In this document: one piece after another, positions 24,325 to 34,675 of the stretch
How positions within the stretch are numbered: the first letter of the stretch is position 1
How the letters are laid out: each line of letters opens with the position of its first letter
NCBI RefSeq assembly: GCF_005938045.2
Contig: NZ_VCCF02000002.1
Coordinates: forward strand, 1-64,000
Origin: Pseudomonas sp. KBS0710
GTDB taxonomy: Bacteria; Pseudomonadota; Gammaproteobacteria; Pseudomonadales; Pseudomonadaceae
Direction of reading: 5' to 3'
DNA: 64,000 nucleotides
Notes under the pieces: generated by a model
The model's input: only the letters and a program-made list of their open reading frames with translations
Database searches by the model: none
What the model was told of the DNA's origin: nothing
Made by a program: the position numbers and the translations under genes

Positions 24325-24631
24325 AGCGATTGGCCTGTTGCCAGCGCCACAGCGCGCGGGACGTTATCGGGTTTACTCGGCGCAGAATGTCGAGTTGCTG
24401 ACGCTGATCAAATGCGCGCAGCAGCTGGGGTTCAAGCTCAAGGAGTTGCAGGGGATTTTGCACGGGCACGAGGGCGATGCGTTGCCTTGGGAACGGGCAG
24501 ACCAGGCCATCGCCAGCAAGAAGCGTGAACTGGCCGGGCAGATTGCCGGGCTGCAGAAAATGCAGGCCGGCCTGATGGCATTTGAAGCGCAGCTCAAGGA
24601 CGCACAGGGGCAATGCTCCGGTATGCGCTGA
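24263..24631 (+). CDS. MerR family transcriptional regulator
   Basis: 122 residues. Winged helix-turn-helix at 1-70 (MYIGKAAQLSGTTIKAIRHYE, then AGRYRVYS) and a dimerisation coiled coil at 80-115. The ATG at 24263 follows a clear AAGGAG. Only one or two Cys near the C-terminus (GQCSGMR), so a metal site of the CueR or ZntR type is unlikely; a redox or small-molecule signal is more probable. Overlap with the quinone reductase gene suggests it controls that gene. Confidence 0.88.
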   Translation: MYIGKAAQLSGTTIKAIRHYEAIGLLPAPQRAGRYRVYSAQNVELLTLIKCAQQLGFKLKELQGILHGHEGDALPWERADQAIASKKRELAGQIAGLQKMQAGLMAFEAQLKDAQGQCSGMR

Positions 24632-24747
24632 GCCGAATAAGCGTTTTATTCGGCTCAACGGCAGACCAGTGACAGCCCCGCTCATTTGCCCAGAATCCCC
24701 ATGTCTGCTAGTGTCGCGCCGGTTTACCGTCTACCGGATTAGCCGCC

Positions 24748-24990
24748 ATGGCCCGCAAAAAAGTTGCACTCGATTTCGAACAATCCCTCGCCGACCTGCA
24801 AACTCTGGTTGAGCGTCTGGAGAACGGCGAGTTGTCGCTGGAAGACTCGTTGACGGCGTTTGAGCAGGGCATCGGCCTGACGCGCGACTGCCAGAGCGCG
24901 CTGGCGCAGGCAGAGCAGAAGGTGCAAGTGTTGCTGGAGCGTGACGGGGAGTTGGCCGAAGAACCCTTCGATGCGGAACAGCCCGAATGA
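24748..24990 (+). CDS. xseB: exodeoxyribonuclease VII small subunit
   Basis: 80 residues, the standard XseB length, with the conserved [20 protein letters not shown] and [15 protein letters not shown] helices. It associates with XseA to degrade single-stranded DNA. Overlaps ispA by four bases; the xseB-ispA-dxs order is common in gamma-proteobacteria. Confidence 0.97.
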   Translation: MARKKVALDFEQSLADLQTLVERLENGELSLEDSLTAFEQGIGLTRDCQSALAQAEQKVQVLLERDGELAEEPFDAEQPE

Positions 24991-25874
24991 TCGACGCGTA
25001 TCAGGCCAGCAGCCAGGCCCGGGTCAATGCGGCGCTCGAACCCTTGTTCCTGGCGCCAAGCCCCGAGATGAAGCGCTTGTATGAAGCCATGCGCTACAGC
25101 GTGATGAATGGCGGCAAGCGTGTGCGCCCGTTGCTGGCGTATGCGGCCTGTGAAGCCCTGGGTGCGCCGGCCGAGCAGGCCAATGGCGCGGCGTGTGCGG
25201 TTGAGCTGATTCATGCCTATTCGCTGGTGCATGACGATTTACCGGCGATGGACGATGACGATCTGCGTCGCGGCCAACCCACCACCCATAAAGCCTTTGA
25301 CGAAGCCTACGCAATCCTCGCCGGTGACGGCTTGCAGAGCCTGGCGTTCAGCGCCTTGCTGGACCCGCGCCTGAACAGCGTGAATGCCGAGATCAGCCTG
25401 CGCATGGTCACGGCCCTGGCCCTGGCCGCAGGCCCGGCCGGTATGGTCGGCGGGCAGGCCATCGACATGGGCTCGGTCAGCCTCAAGCTCGACCAAAAAG
25501 CCCTCGAACATATGCACCGCCACAAGACCGGCGCGTTGATCGAAGCCGCCGTGCACTTGGGCGCCCTGGCCAGTGGCCGCGCTGAAGCGGCGCAGTTGGC
25601 GGCCCTGCAGACCTATTCCCGGGCCATCGGCCTGGCATTCCAGGTGCAGGACGACATTCTCGACGTGGAAAGTGACACCGCCACCCTGGGCAAACGCCAA
25701 GGCGCGGATATCGCCCGGGACAAACCGACTTATCCGGCGTTGCTGGGCCTTGATGCTGCCAAGGCTTACGCCCTGGAACTGCGCGACCAGGCCCTGGACG
25801 CCCTGCGACCTTTCGACGCGGCGGCCGAGCCACTGCGCGACCTGGCGCGGTATATCGTCGAACGCCGCCACTGA
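24987..25874 (+). CDS. ispA: (2E,6E)-farnesyl diphosphate synthase
   Basis: 295 residues of the trans-prenyltransferase family. It condenses IPP with DMAPP and GPP to make farnesyl diphosphate for ubiquinone and undecaprenol. First Asp-rich motif [14 protein letters not shown] near residues 85-98, second in [13 protein letters not shown] near 218-230; GGKRVRP near 41-47 binds pyrophosphate. Translationally coupled to xseB and 110 bp before dxs, which supplies the same pathway. Confidence 0.97.
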   Translation: MIDAYQASSQARVNAALEPLFLAPSPEMKRLYEAMRYSVMNGGKRVRPLLAYAACEALGAPAEQANGAACAVELIHAYSLVHDDLPAMDDDDLRRGQPTTHKAFDEAYAILAGDGLQSLAFSALLDPRLNSVNAEISLRMVTALALAAGPAGMVGGQAIDMGSVSLKLDQKALEHMHRHKTGALIEAAVHLGALASGRAEAAQLAALQTYSRAIGLAFQVQDDILDVESDTATLGKRQGADIARDKPTYPALLGLDAAKAYALELRDQALDALRPFDAAAEPLRDLARYIVERRH

Positions 25875-25984
25875 TAACCGCGGCCTTTCGCGCCGCATAT
25901 CGGCCAAGTTCGGCACCCTGCGTGGGCAGTTTGCACCGCTTGAGGTAAACTGCCGCCTCTTCTATACCTATAACGATTCGCCTG

Positions 25985-27883
25985 ATGCCCACGACGTTTC
26001 AAGAGATTCCCCGCAAGCGCCCGTCCACGCCCCTGCTCGACCGTGCTGTCACGCCGGTCGGCCTGCGTCGACTGGGTGAAGCCGAGCTGGAAACCCTGGC
26101 CGATGAGTTGCGCCTGGAATTGCTCTACACGGTCGGCCAGACCGGTGGGCATTTCGGTGCCGGGCTGGGCGTCATCGAGCTGACCATCGCCTTGCACTAC
26201 GTGTTCGACACTCCGGACGACCGGCTGGTGTGGGACGTGGGCCATCAGGCGTATCCGCATAAAATCCTCACGGGCCGCCGCGAGCGCATGGGCAGCCTGC
26301 GCCAGAAGGACGGCCTGGCCGCCTTCCCGCGCCGCTCCGAGAGCGAGTACGACACCTTTGGCGTCGGCCACTCCAGCACCTCCATCAGCGCCGCGCTGGG
26401 CATGGCGATTGCCGCCCGCCTGCAAGGCAGCGATCGCAAGGCGATTGCGGTAATCGGTGATGGCGCGCTGACCGCCGGCATGGCCTTTGAAGCACTGAAC
26501 CACGCGCCGGAAGTGGATGCCAATATGTTGGTGATCCTCAACGACAACGACATGTCGATTTCGCGCAATGTGGGTGGCCTGTCCAATTACCTGGCAAAAA
26601 TCCTCTCGAGCCGCACCTACGCCAGCATGCGCGAAGGCAGCAAGAAGGTGCTCTCGCGCCTGCCCGGCGCTTGGGAAATTGCCCGGCGTACCGAAGAATA
26701 TGCCAAGGGCATGCTGGTGCCTGGCACCCTGTTCGAAGAGCTGGGCTGGAATTACATCGGCCCGATCGACGGCCATGACCTGCCGACCCTGATCGCCACG
26801 CTGCGCAATATGCGTGACCTCAAGGGCCCGCAGTTCCTGCATATCGTCACCAAAAAAGGCAAAGGCTTCGCTCCGGCAGAAGTCGACCCGATTGGTTACC
26901 ACGCCATCACCAAGCTCGAACCTGTGGATGCGCCCGCCGCTGCGCCAAAAAAAGCCGGCGGGCCGAAGTATTCCGGCGTGTTTGGCGAATGGCTGTGCGA
27001 CATGGCCGCCGCCGACCCACGCCTGGTGGGCATCACCCCGGCGATGAAGGAAGGCTCCGACCTGGTGGCGTTCAGCGAGCGTTTCCCGCTGCGCTACTTC
27101 GACGTGGCGATTGCCGAACAGCACGCGGTGACCTTCGCCGCCGGCATGGCCTGTGAAGGCGCCAAGCCCGTGGTAGCCATTTATTCCACCTTCCTGCAAC
27201 GCGGCTATGACCAGCTTGTTCACGATGTGGCGGTGCAGAACCTCGACGTGCTGTTCGCCATCGATCGCGCCGGTTTGGTCGGCGAAGACGGCCCGACTCA
27301 CGCGGGCAGCTTCGACTTGTCCTACCTGCGCTGCATCCCCGGCATGCTGGTGATGACCCCGAGCGACGAAAACGAGCTGCGCAAGATGCTCAGCACCGGC
27401 CACCTGTATAACGGCCCGGCTGCCGTGCGCTACCCGCGCGGCAATGGCCCGAATGCGCTGATCGAGAAAGACCTGGAGCCGATCGAGATTGGTAAAGGCA
27501 TCGTACGTCGCCAGGGCAGCAAGACCGCGTTTCTGGTGTTTGGCGTGCAGTTGGCCGAAGCCCTGAAGGTCGCTGAGAAAATCGACGCTACCGTAGTCGA
27601 CATGCGCTTCGTCAAACCGCTGGATGAGGCCCTGGTGCGTGAAATCGCCGCCAGCCATGAGCTGCTGGTGACCGTCGAAGAAAACGCCATCATGGGCGGC
27701 GCCGGTGCAGCAGTCAGTGAGTTCCTGGCGCGAGAGAACATCCTCAAGTCGGTGCTGCACCTGGGCTTGCCGGATGTGTATGTGGAACACGCCAAACCGG
27801 CGCAGATGCTGGCCGAATGTGGCTTGGATGAAGCCGGGATCGAGGCTTCGGTGCGCACGCGCATGGTGCTGCTGGGCCTGTAA
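25985..27883 (+). CDS. dxs: 1-deoxy-D-xylulose-5-phosphate synthase
   Basis: 632 residues, full length. It joins pyruvate and glyceraldehyde-3-phosphate, with thiamine diphosphate, in the first step of the MEP isoprenoid route. The thiamine-diphosphate motif [17 protein letters not shown]...NDNDMSIS is present near 157-195, the transketolase pyrimidine-binding domain around 320-490 ([15 protein letters not shown]), and a C-terminal domain. With ispA forms a compact isoprenoid precursor locus; thiL downstream makes the cofactor. Confidence 0.98.
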   Translation: MPTTFQEIPRKRPSTPLLDRAVTPVGLRRLGEAELETLADELRLELLYTVGQTGGHFGAGLGVIELTIALHYVFDTPDDRLVWDVGHQAYPHKILTGRRERMGSLRQKDGLAAFPRRSESEYDTFGVGHSSTSISAALGMAIAARLQGSDRKAIAVIGDGALTAGMAFEALNHAPEVDANMLVILNDNDMSISRNVGGLSNYLAKILSSRTYASMREGSKKVLSRLPGAWEIARRTEEYAKGMLVPGTLFEELGWNYIGPIDGHDLPTLIATLRNMRDLKGPQFLHIVTKKGKGFAPAEVDPIGYHAITKLEPVDAPAAAPKKAGGPKYSGVFGEWLCDMAAADPRLVGITPAMKEGSDLVAFSERFPLRYFDVAIAEQHAVTFAAGMACEGAKPVVAIYSTFLQRGYDQLVHDVAVQNLDVLFAIDRAGLVGEDGPTHAGSFDLSYLRCIPGMLVMTPSDENELRKMLSTGHLYNGPAAVRYPRGNGPNALIEKDLEPIEIGKGIVRRQGSKTAFLVFGVQLAEALKVAEKIDATVVDMRFVKPLDEALVREIAASHELLVTVEENAIMGGAGAAVSEFLARENILKSVLHLGLPDVYVEHAKPAQMLAECGLDEAGIEASVRTRMVLLGL

Positions 27884-27913
27884 CCCCGTCTCCCGGTAGA
27901 AACCTGGACTAAA

Positions 27914-28003
27914 TGTGGGAGCGGGCTTGCTCGCGAATGCAGAGTGTCAGTCAACCAAGATGTTGAATGTGCCACCGCTTTCGCGAGCAAGCCCGCTCCC
28001 ACA
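27914..28003. repeat. REPIN
   Basis: Inverted pair of CTCGCGA-subtype REP units filling most of the 157 bp between dxs and the TonB receptor gene. There is no room for, and no trace of, a cobalamin riboswitch. Confidence 0.92.
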
Positions 28004-28040
28004 TTGGCTTTATGCCATTTTCAAACGCTATGGACGGCCC

Positions 28041-29936
28041 ATGAATCGCCTTCGCTTTGCCTTGCCCCTGCTGCTGCTACCCACCATTGACGTGTTGGCC
28101 GACAGCTTCGAGCGCGACGACGCGCTCAAACTCTCCGACGTGGTGATCAGCGCCAACCGCCAGGTGCAGGCGCGTAACGACAGCAGCGCCGCCAACAGCG
28201 TGTTTACCCGCGACGACATCGACCGTTTGCAACCCACCAGCGTGAGCGACTTGCTCAGCCGTGTGCCCGGCGTGCAGGTGGTGCAAAGTGGTGGCCGTGG
28301 CAGCGTGACCAACGTGTATGTGCGCGGCACGTCCACTGCCCAGAGCCTGGTGTTGGTGGATGGTCAGCGCATCAGCAGCTCCACTACTGGCACCAGCAAC
28401 CTGCAATACCTCAACATCGACCAGATCGAGCGCGTAGAAGTGCTGCGCGGCTCGCGCTCGGCGATCTACGGCAGCGATGCGATTGGCGGGGTGATTCAGA
28501 TCTTCACCCGGCGCAACACCGAGTCCGGCCTGCAACCGCGCCTGCACGTGGGCTTTGGCAGCAATCAGACGTGGGAACGCAGCCTGGGGTTATCCGGCGG
28601 CGACCAGCAAACCCGCTTCAGCCTCGGCGCCAGCCTGGATGACACCGCCGGAATCAATCGTACACACACGTCGTACCCTAGCGATGGCGACCACGATGCT
28701 TATCGCAACCAGGCCATCAGTTTCAGCCTGAGCCACGCCTTCACCGATGACATCGACGCTGGCGTGAACGTGCTGGATAACCGTGGCAAAAGCGAATTCG
28801 ATAACCCTTTTGGTCGCTATGACTCGCTCACGTACCAGAGCTTCCAGCAAAAACCCTACACAGACTTCACCGTCAGCAGCGTCAGCAGCTATGTCGATGC
28901 GCGCATCAACGATGTGTGGAAGTCTCGCCTGGAGCTGGGTCACAGCGAAAACCGCGAAAAGACCCTGGATAAACTCAGCGACGACCGCAGTGTGTTCAAC
29001 ACCTACCGCGACTCGCTGACCTGGCAGAACGATTTGACCCTCAATGATCAGAACAGCCTGATCCTGGGTGGCGACTGGTACGAAGACCGGGTCAACAGCA
29101 GCACGGTGCTCGCCGAAAACAGCCGCTGGAACCGTGCCGCATTTATCCAGCACCGCTTTGAAGCCCAATACTTTTCCACCGAGCTGGGCCTGCGCCGCGA
29201 CCAGAACCAGCAGTTCGGCGGTCACAACAGCTGGAGCGGCACCCTGACCCTGCCGGTGAACCCGGATAACGACCTGTTGCTCAGTTACAGCGAAGGCTTC
29301 CGTGCACCGACCTTCAACGATCTTTACTACCCGGACGAATACGGCTTTAAAAACGCCAACCCGAACCTGAAACCCGAAACCTCCAAAAGCTATGAACTGC
29401 AGTGGCGTAGCCAGCTCAGCGATACCAGCCGCCTGGAAGCCTCGCTGTACCGCACCGATATCCAGGACGCCATCGTGTTCGGCAGCGACGGCCCGCAAAA
29501 CGTCAGTTCGGCCCGCATCAATGGTTTTGAAGCCGCGCTCAAGCAAGAATTGTTCGGCTGGCAAGGCAGCCTTGGGCTGGCGATGATTGACCCACGCGAC
29601 CGCGACACCGGCCACACATTGGCCCGCCGCGCCAGACGTACGGTGAGCCTGGATCTGGACCGCCAATTCGATCAGTTTGGCGTCGGCGCCAGCTGGCAAG
29701 CGGTGAGCAGCAGCTACGATGACCCGAAAAACCAACAACCGTTGGGCGGTTACGGGTTGCTGGGGCTTCGCGCCAACTGGGCAGTGAACCGTGAAGTCTC
29801 GCTGAACATGAAAGTCGATAACCTGCTGAACAAAGACTACAGCCGGGCGCTGTATCAGTATCAAGGCCAGCAATATGGCTACCGGGAAGAAGGCCGGGCG
29901 CTGTTGTTTGGAGTGACCTGGACGCCGGAACTCTAA
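28041..29936 (+). CDS. btuB: TonB-dependent outer-membrane receptor, vitamin B12 type
   Basis: 631 residues. Signal peptide to about residue 20 (LLLLPTIDVLA), TonB box region DVVISANRQ, plug domain with VSDLLSRVPGVQVVQSGG and RVEVLRGSRSAIYGSDAIGG, then a 22-strand barrel with FRAPTFNDLYYPDEYG. The pattern agrees with BtuB receptors that import cobalamins; the BtuF-like protein across the convergent gap supports this, as does the need of EutBC for B12. The last residues read TWTPEL rather than ending in the usual Phe/Trp, so assembly signal is slightly atypical. Confidence 0.85.
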   Translation: MNRLRFALPLLLLPTIDVLADSFERDDALKLSDVVISANRQVQARNDSSAANSVFTRDDIDRLQPTSVSDLLSRVPGVQVVQSGGRGSVTNVYVRGTSTAQSLVLVDGQRISSSTTGTSNLQYLNIDQIERVEVLRGSRSAIYGSDAIGGVIQIFTRRNTESGLQPRLHVGFGSNQTWERSLGLSGGDQQTRFSLGASLDDTAGINRTHTSYPSDGDHDAYRNQAISFSLSHAFTDDIDAGVNVLDNRGKSEFDNPFGRYDSLTYQSFQQKPYTDFTVSSVSSYVDARINDVWKSRLELGHSENREKTLDKLSDDRSVFNTYRDSLTWQNDLTLNDQNSLILGGDWYEDRVNSSTVLAENSRWNRAAFIQHRFEAQYFSTELGLRRDQNQQFGGHNSWSGTLTLPVNPDNDLLLSYSEGFRAPTFNDLYYPDEYGFKNANPNLKPETSKSYELQWRSQLSDTSRLEASLYRTDIQDAIVFGSDGPQNVSSARINGFEAALKQELFGWQGSLGLAMIDPRDRDTGHTLARRARRTVSLDLDRQFDQFGVGASWQAVSSSYDDPKNQQPLGGYGLLGLRANWAVNREVSLNMKVDNLLNKDYSRALYQYQGQQYGYREEGRALLFGVTWTPEL

Positions 29937-29958
29937 CGCCAGCGCGCACTGTCAATGA

Positions 29959-30324
29959 TCAGTACTGCCTCTTGATTCGCTCGTTAGACGTCAGGCTGCC
30001 TGCCTCCACCACCTTGCTGCACGTTGAGTAGCCCCAGGCATTTGCCCAACCTTGCGAGGTGAACGAGACGAAATAATCGGCTTTTTTACCATCGCGCTCC
30101 AACGCGTAATCAAAACACTGCGAAGTGCCGCCACGGATCGAGGTGATTTTTGTGGGGGCTTGAATATTCAGCATGTCCTGCTTGGTGGTATCCATCGAAG
30201 AAGTCCGGTCCACCACAGGATGATTACCGAATGTCCTGATGTCTGAGATCGCTTGCGAGATCCCGCAGCCGCTCACTAGCGCCAATGCCAGAGCGGCACC
30301 GGCCAACGCCAATAGATAACGCAT
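29959..30324 (-). CDS. hypothetical lipoprotein
   Basis: 121 residues with a signal peptide and lipobox LVSGC (Cys20). The mature part has two further Cys (SQCFDYAL, YSTCSKV) and no recognised domain. It converges on the TonB receptor gene with 22 bp between. Small lipoproteins of this kind are usually outer-membrane anchored; function unknown. Confidence 0.7.
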   Translation of the reverse strand: MRYLLALAGAALALALVSGCGISQAISDIRTFGNHPVVDRTSSMDTTKQDMLNIQAPTKITSIRGGTSQCFDYALERDGKKADYFVSFTSQGWANAWGYSTCSKVVEAGSLTSNERIKRQY

Positions 30325-30452
30325 GATATGTCCTTGATCAGCTCGAATGGGAGAGCCGCGAAACTAGCACCCATAGGCAAGCAGATCGCCAGGCAAAATC
30401 CGATAGTTTTGACAGACTAATCGCACCGCAGCAGACGAAAATACAGCGATTC

Positions 30453-31250
30453 TCAGCGCTGGCCGGCCATTGCCTGACAGAGCTTCGCGATGGCCTCGAT
30501 CATCTGCCCACTCGGCCGCTCCAGCCCCTTGTCGGGTACGACCTGCAGACGACCTTGAGCCACGGCCGCTATCTGAGGCCAGGCCTTCCATTCGTCGAGT
30601 TGCGCCTGATCGCCGGCCAGGATCAGTTCGGGGTTGCGCTGCAGCACTGACTCAACGCTGACCTGCGGCGCAGGCAGCTTGAGGTCGGCAAACACGTTGC
30701 GTGCGCCGCAAACCTGCAAGGCATCACTGATGATCTGCCCACCGCCCACGGTGTACAGCGGCTGGTTCCACACCTGGTAAAACACGCGTAACGGCTCGGC
30801 ACGCTGATAGCGTTGGCGCAGTTCGGCCAGGCGCTGGCGTAACTGCGCAGCCAGCGTGCGACCCGCTGCTTCACGGCCCAGTTGTTGGGCGATGGCTTGG
30901 ACCTGGGCCGTCAGTTGTTCAAGGCTATGGGGTTCAGCCACATAGACCGGGATATTCAGGCGCTGCAATTGTTCGCGCTGGGCCGGGCCGACACTGCCGG
31001 GCCAGAGCAGAATGAGGTCGGGCTTGAGGCTGAGCAGGCGCTCCATATTCAATTGGCCGTACTGCCCAACCGACGGCACCTGGGCCAATGCCGCTGGGCG
31101 CTCGCCGCCGTCGAGCACGCCCACCAGCAAGTCGGCGGCGCCCAGCTCGACCACGATTTCGGAGAGAGACGGCGCCAGGCTCACGACACGTTCAACCGCA
31201 ATCGCCTGGGCACTGAACGCCAGCAGAACCGCCAGCCAATAGCGCCTCAT
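30453..31250 (-). CDS. btuF: cobalamin-type periplasmic binding protein
   Basis: 265 residues from the ATG at 31250: signal peptide (to AIA near 18), then the TroA/BtuF-type two-lobed binding fold with RVVSLAPSLSEIVVELGA and the helix spine. LERPSGQMIEAIAKLC closes it. Among cobalamin or iron-chelate binders the RIVSLAPS-like start and neighbourhood favour BtuF, though substrate cannot be proven. No btuCD follows, so the ABC partner is elsewhere. The start overlaps the upstream membrane-protein gene by four bases. Confidence 0.78.
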   Translation of the reverse strand: MRRYWLAVLLAFSAQAIAVERVVSLAPSLSEIVVELGAADLLVGVLDGGERPAALAQVPSVGQYGQLNMERLLSLKPDLILLWPGSVGPAQREQLQRLNIPVYVAEPHSLEQLTAQVQAIAQQLGREAAGRTLAAQLRQRLAELRQRYQRAEPLRVFYQVWNQPLYTVGGGQIISDALQVCGARNVFADLKLPAPQVSVESVLQRNPELILAGDQAQLDEWKAWPQIAAVAQGRLQVVPDKGLERPSGQMIEAIAKLCQAMAGQR

Positions 31251-31666
31251 CCCAGCTGGCGGGGGATGCGGTAGAGGTAAAACAGCACCAGCGTCGACAG
31301 CGCCAGCAGAAACAGCGGCACTGCTTCCAGGCCGACGAACACCGCCAACGCGCCGATCCAGGCCGGCAGCGCGGCTACCAGCAAAGCCGCACGCCGACGG
31401 GCCGCGAGGGTAATCCACGCAGCCGGTTCTTCGGGCGTATCGAGAGCTTTGGAAGTGGCGATCAGTGCGTGTTTATAGCCATGAAAATAACGCAGGCTCA
31501 GAAACATCGAGGCCACGCCGGCAATAAAGAACGGCATGGCCAACACAGGAAGCAGGGATTGGGCTTGCCCAAACACCAGGTTAAGCACGAACAGCGGGAG
31601 CAATGCCAGGGCCAGGTACTGCCACCAATTGAAGGACAGTCGCCGTTTCACCTGGCCACGGGTCAC
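31247..31666 (-). CDS. small inner-membrane protein of unknown function
   Basis: 139 residues with four hydrophobic stretches (near 15-30, 35-55, 90-110, 112-132) joined by an Arg-rich loop (AARRRAALL). No family recognised. Sandwiched with four-base overlaps between ribA and the BtuF-like gene, in the order seen for PA4045-PA4047, so the three are probably one transcript. Confidence 0.75.
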   Translation of the reverse strand: MTRGQVKRRLSFNWWQYLALALLPLFVLNLVFGQAQSLLPVLAMPFFIAGVASMFLSLRYFHGYKHALIATSKALDTPEEPAAWITLAARRRAALLVAALPAWIGALAVFVGLEAVPLFLLALSTLVLFYLYRIPRQLG

Positions 31667-32280
31667 GCGCGGTCGACCTCGCCCTGATGCTCGTTGCCCA
31701 TCATATGGTCGAGCTTGCTGGCTTTGGTGGCCAGGTAGAGCTTGTTGTGCGGGTTTTGCCCGGTGTGCAGCGGCACGCGCTCGGCCACGGTGATGCCCAT
31801 CTCGGTCAAGGCTTTGACCTTGCGCGGGTTATTGGTCATCAAACGCAGGGATTTGACGCCCAAATGCTCCAGCATCGGCAGGCAGATCGCGTAGTCACGC
31901 TGGTCGGCGGCAAAGCCCAGGCGCTCGTTGGCTTCAACGGTATCGGCGCCGCCGTCTTGCAGCTCGTAGGCGCGGATCTTGTTCATCAGGCCAATGCCAC
32001 GGCCTTCCTGGCGCAGGTACAGCAACACGCCACGGCCTTCACGGGCTATGGCGCGCATGGCCGCTTCCAGTTGCGAGCCGCAGTCACAGCGCTGGCTGAA
32101 CAAGGCGTCACCGGTCAGGCATTCGGAATGCACACGGCCCAGCACCGGCGCGCCGTCGGCGATGTCCCCCAGGCTGAGCACAACGTGCTCGCGGCCGGTG
32201 GCTTCTTCGAGAAAGCCGTTCATGGTGAACGTGGCAAAGGGGGTAGGCAGCTTGGAAGCGGCGACGAAAACGACGGGCAC
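31663..32280 (-). CDS. ribA: GTP cyclohydrolase II
   Basis: 205 residues. It opens the imidazole ring of GTP to start riboflavin synthesis. The zinc ligands are intact in [20 protein letters not shown] (residues about 53-72), followed by [16 protein letters not shown] and the C-terminal [10 protein letters not shown]. The start codon is GTG at 32280. This stand-alone, complete enzyme explains why the RibA-like half of the ribBA gene nearby can be inactive. Confidence 0.96.
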   Translation of the reverse strand: MPVVFVAASKLPTPFATFTMNGFLEEATGREHVVLSLGDIADGAPVLGRVHSECLTGDALFSQRCDCGSQLEAAMRAIAREGRGVLLYLRQEGRGIGLMNKIRAYELQDGGADTVEANERLGFAADQRDYAICLPMLEHLGVKSLRLMTNNPRKVKALTEMGITVAERVPLHTGQNPHNKLYLATKASKLDHMMGNEHQGEVDRA

Positions 32281-32409
32281 CGTGTGCTCCTGATTTCAGA
32301 TTTCACAGAGGGCGTCATTGTAACAGCAGGTTCCTACAGACGCTTAAGCTGAATTATCGCTGATAAAGATCAATAGGTTCGATTGGCCTTCGTCCTGGTT
32401 CTATGCAGG

Positions 32410-33135
32410 TCAGAACGGGTACGGCTGCTTCCAGTGTTCGAAAATCGGTTTCAGCTCGCCGCTCTTTACCAGTACAGCCATGCGTTGGTCGTACACCCTC
32501 ATCAGTGCCCGGCCCCGCTCGGTGTCGGCAAAGCCTATGTAGAGCGGCAGTTCGGCTATATGAGTGAGCTTGAATTGCGCCGGGTTATCCGACTGGCTGA
32601 GCACGTATTTGGCTTCGGCGAGGGCATCTATGTAGAAGTCGGCGCGGCCGTGTTGCAGCATTGGCAGGATGCCGTCGCGACGTTCGATCTGGTTGAAGCG
32701 GCGAGCATTCGGCAAATACTCCTCGTACTTGTAGCCACGCACCCAGGCCAGGCGGTAATTGCCCAGCGTGGCGATGCTTGGCGCAGGTGTGGCTGCCATC
32801 CCGAGGGCGTAGATGTGGTCGGAATCGAAGTTCCAGTGCGGGTACAGAACGCCAGTGGCCTCATCGCGATAGGAACCGACCCAGCCATCCACCTCGCCAC
32901 GCCGGGCCAGGCCGACCGAACGGGTATACGGCACGCTGCGGGTTTGCACGGTAATGCCCACCGGCTCGAAGATCTGGCGTAGCACATCCCAGGCCAGGCC
33001 CGTGCCGTCTTTGTTGGTGTAGTCGTTCCATTGCTCACTGGCCAGCATGATCTTGCCAGGCACCGAGGCTTCATCCGCCAGAACCTGGTATGCGAAAGCG
33101 CACAACACTATCAGCAGCCAACGGCGCACACCCAT
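32410..33135 (-). CDS. periplasmic solute-binding protein (family 3-like)
   Basis: 241 residues: signal peptide (cleavage likely after VLA near 20), then a transporter substrate-binding domain with WNDYTNKDGTGLAWDVLRQIF and the typical two-lobe spacing. No permease or ATPase adjoins, so it is an orphan binding protein or a sensor-type relative. Ligand unknown; amino acids are the common choice. Between ribA and thiL on the same strand, but spaced from both. Confidence 0.82.
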   Translation of the reverse strand: MGVRRWLLIVLCAFAYQVLADEASVPGKIMLASEQWNDYTNKDGTGLAWDVLRQIFEPVGITVQTRSVPYTRSVGLARRGEVDGWVGSYRDEATGVLYPHWNFDSDHIYALGMAATPAPSIATLGNYRLAWVRGYKYEEYLPNARRFNQIERRDGILPMLQHGRADFYIDALAEAKYVLSQSDNPAQFKLTHIAELPLYIGFADTERGRALMRVYDQRMAVLVKSGELKPIFEHWKQPYPF

Positions 33136-33192
33136 GGTGACAACCTCTCCTGCACTGGGGGAACCGTATAGAGGGTAGCGCAGGTCTGTCGC

Positions 33193-34158
33193 TTACGGCG
33201 TGTCGCGAAAATGCTGGTAGCCACGCACGGCTGGGGTGATGTCTTGCCCGGCGGCGTCCAGCAGCGTTACGCCCTGCCCTGCCGCAACCCGGCCAATCAC
33301 ATGGATCGGCCAGCCGCCCGCCAACAACGGCGCCAGCCTGGCCGGTGGCAGGGTGAACGCCAACACATAGTCGTCGCCGCCGCTCAATGCCGCCACACGA
33401 GCCTCGTCATCGCCAACAAACGCGAGCAACGCCTGGGATAACGGCAGCTTCTCCCGCTCAATCAGCAGCCGGACAGCCGAGGCCTTGGCGATATGCCCGC
33501 AATCGGCCAACAGTCCGTCGGAGATATCCATGGCCGCTGTCGCGTTACCTCGCAGGGCCAGGCCCAGAGACAATTGCGGTTGCGGCGACCAGTAATGGGC
33601 CAGCAGCGGACCCGCTATGGCAGCATCAGCCGTGCGCTGCCCCAACACCAACGGCAAAGCACCGGCAGCGTTACCCAGTTCGCCACCCACACACAGTAAG
33701 TCACCCGGCTGCGCACCGCTGCGAACCAACGCTTGCCCGGCCGGCACACGGCCAAACACGGTCAGGGTCAGGCTCAGCGGCCCGCGTGTGGTGTCGCCGC
33801 CCACCAGGCCCACGCCGCAGCTCTGCGCCATGGCGTTCAAACCCTGGGCATAGCGTTGCAGCCAATCGGCGTCGACAGTGGGTGTGGTGAGTGCGAGGGT
33901 GAAGGCCAGCGGGTGGGCGCCCATGGCGGCCAAGTCGCTGACTGCCACGGCCAACGAGCGCTGGCCGAGCAGGAACGGGTCACACGGGTCGGCAAAGTGC
34001 ACGCCAGCCACCAGCGTATCGGTGGAGATTGCCAACTGCTCCCCGGCGGGGAGCGCCAGCAAGGCGCAGTCGTCGCCGATCCCCAGGGCAATACCTTCGC
34101 CGCCCTGCGCACAGGGCGCGGCGGCGAAATAGTTGCGGATCAGCTCGAACTCACCCAT
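33193..34158 (-). CDS. thiL: thiamine-monophosphate kinase
   Basis: 321 residues. It phosphorylates thiamine monophosphate to thiamine diphosphate, the cofactor of Dxs. The PurM-like fold is marked by GIGDDCALL near residue 27-35, STDTLVAGVHF and GGDTTRGPL. Lies 16 bp after nusB at the end of the rib-nusB-thiL operon. Confidence 0.96.
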   Translation of the reverse strand: MGEFELIRNYFAAAPCAQGGEGIALGIGDDCALLALPAGEQLAISTDTLVAGVHFADPCDPFLLGQRSLAVAVSDLAAMGAHPLAFTLALTTPTVDADWLQRYAQGLNAMAQSCGVGLVGGDTTRGPLSLTLTVFGRVPAGQALVRSGAQPGDLLCVGGELGNAAGALPLVLGQRTADAAIAGPLLAHYWSPQPQLSLGLALRGNATAAMDISDGLLADCGHIAKASAVRLLIEREKLPLSQALLAFVGDDEARVAALSGGDDYVLAFTLPPARLAPLLAGGWPIHVIGRVAAGQGVTLLDAAGQDITPAVRGYQHFRDTP

Positions 34159-34174
34159 TCGGGACTCAAGCGAC

Positions 34175-34675
34175 TTAGCGCTTGTGTTCCTTCACTTCGG
34201 CTTCACGCAGGCGCGGGGCCAGCTTGTCGAGCACGCCGTTGACGAACTTGTGGCCGTCGGTCGAACCGTAGACTTTCGCCAGCTCGATACCTTCGTTGAT
34301 CACCACGCGGTACGGCACGTCGACGCGCTTGAGCAGCTCCCAGGTGGACAGGCGCATCACGCACAGTTCAACCGGGTCGAGTTCTTCGATGGTCAGGTCC
34401 AGGCATGGCGCCAGAGCCGTGTCGATCTCGGTCAGGTTGGCATGCACACCGTGCAGGATGTCGTGGAAGTAGCTCTGGTCGGCGAACGTAAAGTCGTTAT
34501 CGACGCGAAACTGCGCTTCGATTTCGTTCAGCGAAGCGCCCGCCAGCAGACGCTGGTACAGCGCCTGGGTCGCGAGTTGACGCGCTTTACGACGCTTTTC
34601 GCTTTTGGATGGCTTGCCGGCGTCGGCTGGACGCGGATCCTGAGGGTTGAACTGATCGCTCTCGTCGGAAATCAC
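34175..34675 (-). CDS. nusB: transcription antitermination factor NusB
   Basis: 166 residues with an N-terminal extension of about 25, then the [17 protein letters not shown] start of the all-helical RNA-binding domain. With NusE it binds boxA of rRNA leaders. Overlaps ribH by four bases, the widespread ribH-nusB pairing. Confidence 0.96.
   Translation of the reverse strand: MISDESDQFNPQDPRPADAGKPSKSEKRRKARQLATQALYQRLLAGASLNEIEAQFRVDNDFTFADQSYFHDILHGVHANLTEIDTALAPCLDLTIEELDPVELCVMRLSTWELLKRVDVPYRVVINEGIELAKVYGSTDGHKFVNGVLDKLAPRLREAEVKEHKR

Noticed and set aside
25766..27790. 674-codon minus-strand frame opposite dxs
   Set aside because: Antisense to a complete and unmistakable Dxs; composition (His/Gln/Arg-rich) is that of a shadow frame.
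27884..28040. Possible cobalamin riboswitch before the B12-type receptor
   Set aside because: The gap is almost filled by a REPIN; no B12 box (GCCACTG-like) or multi-branch fold was seen.
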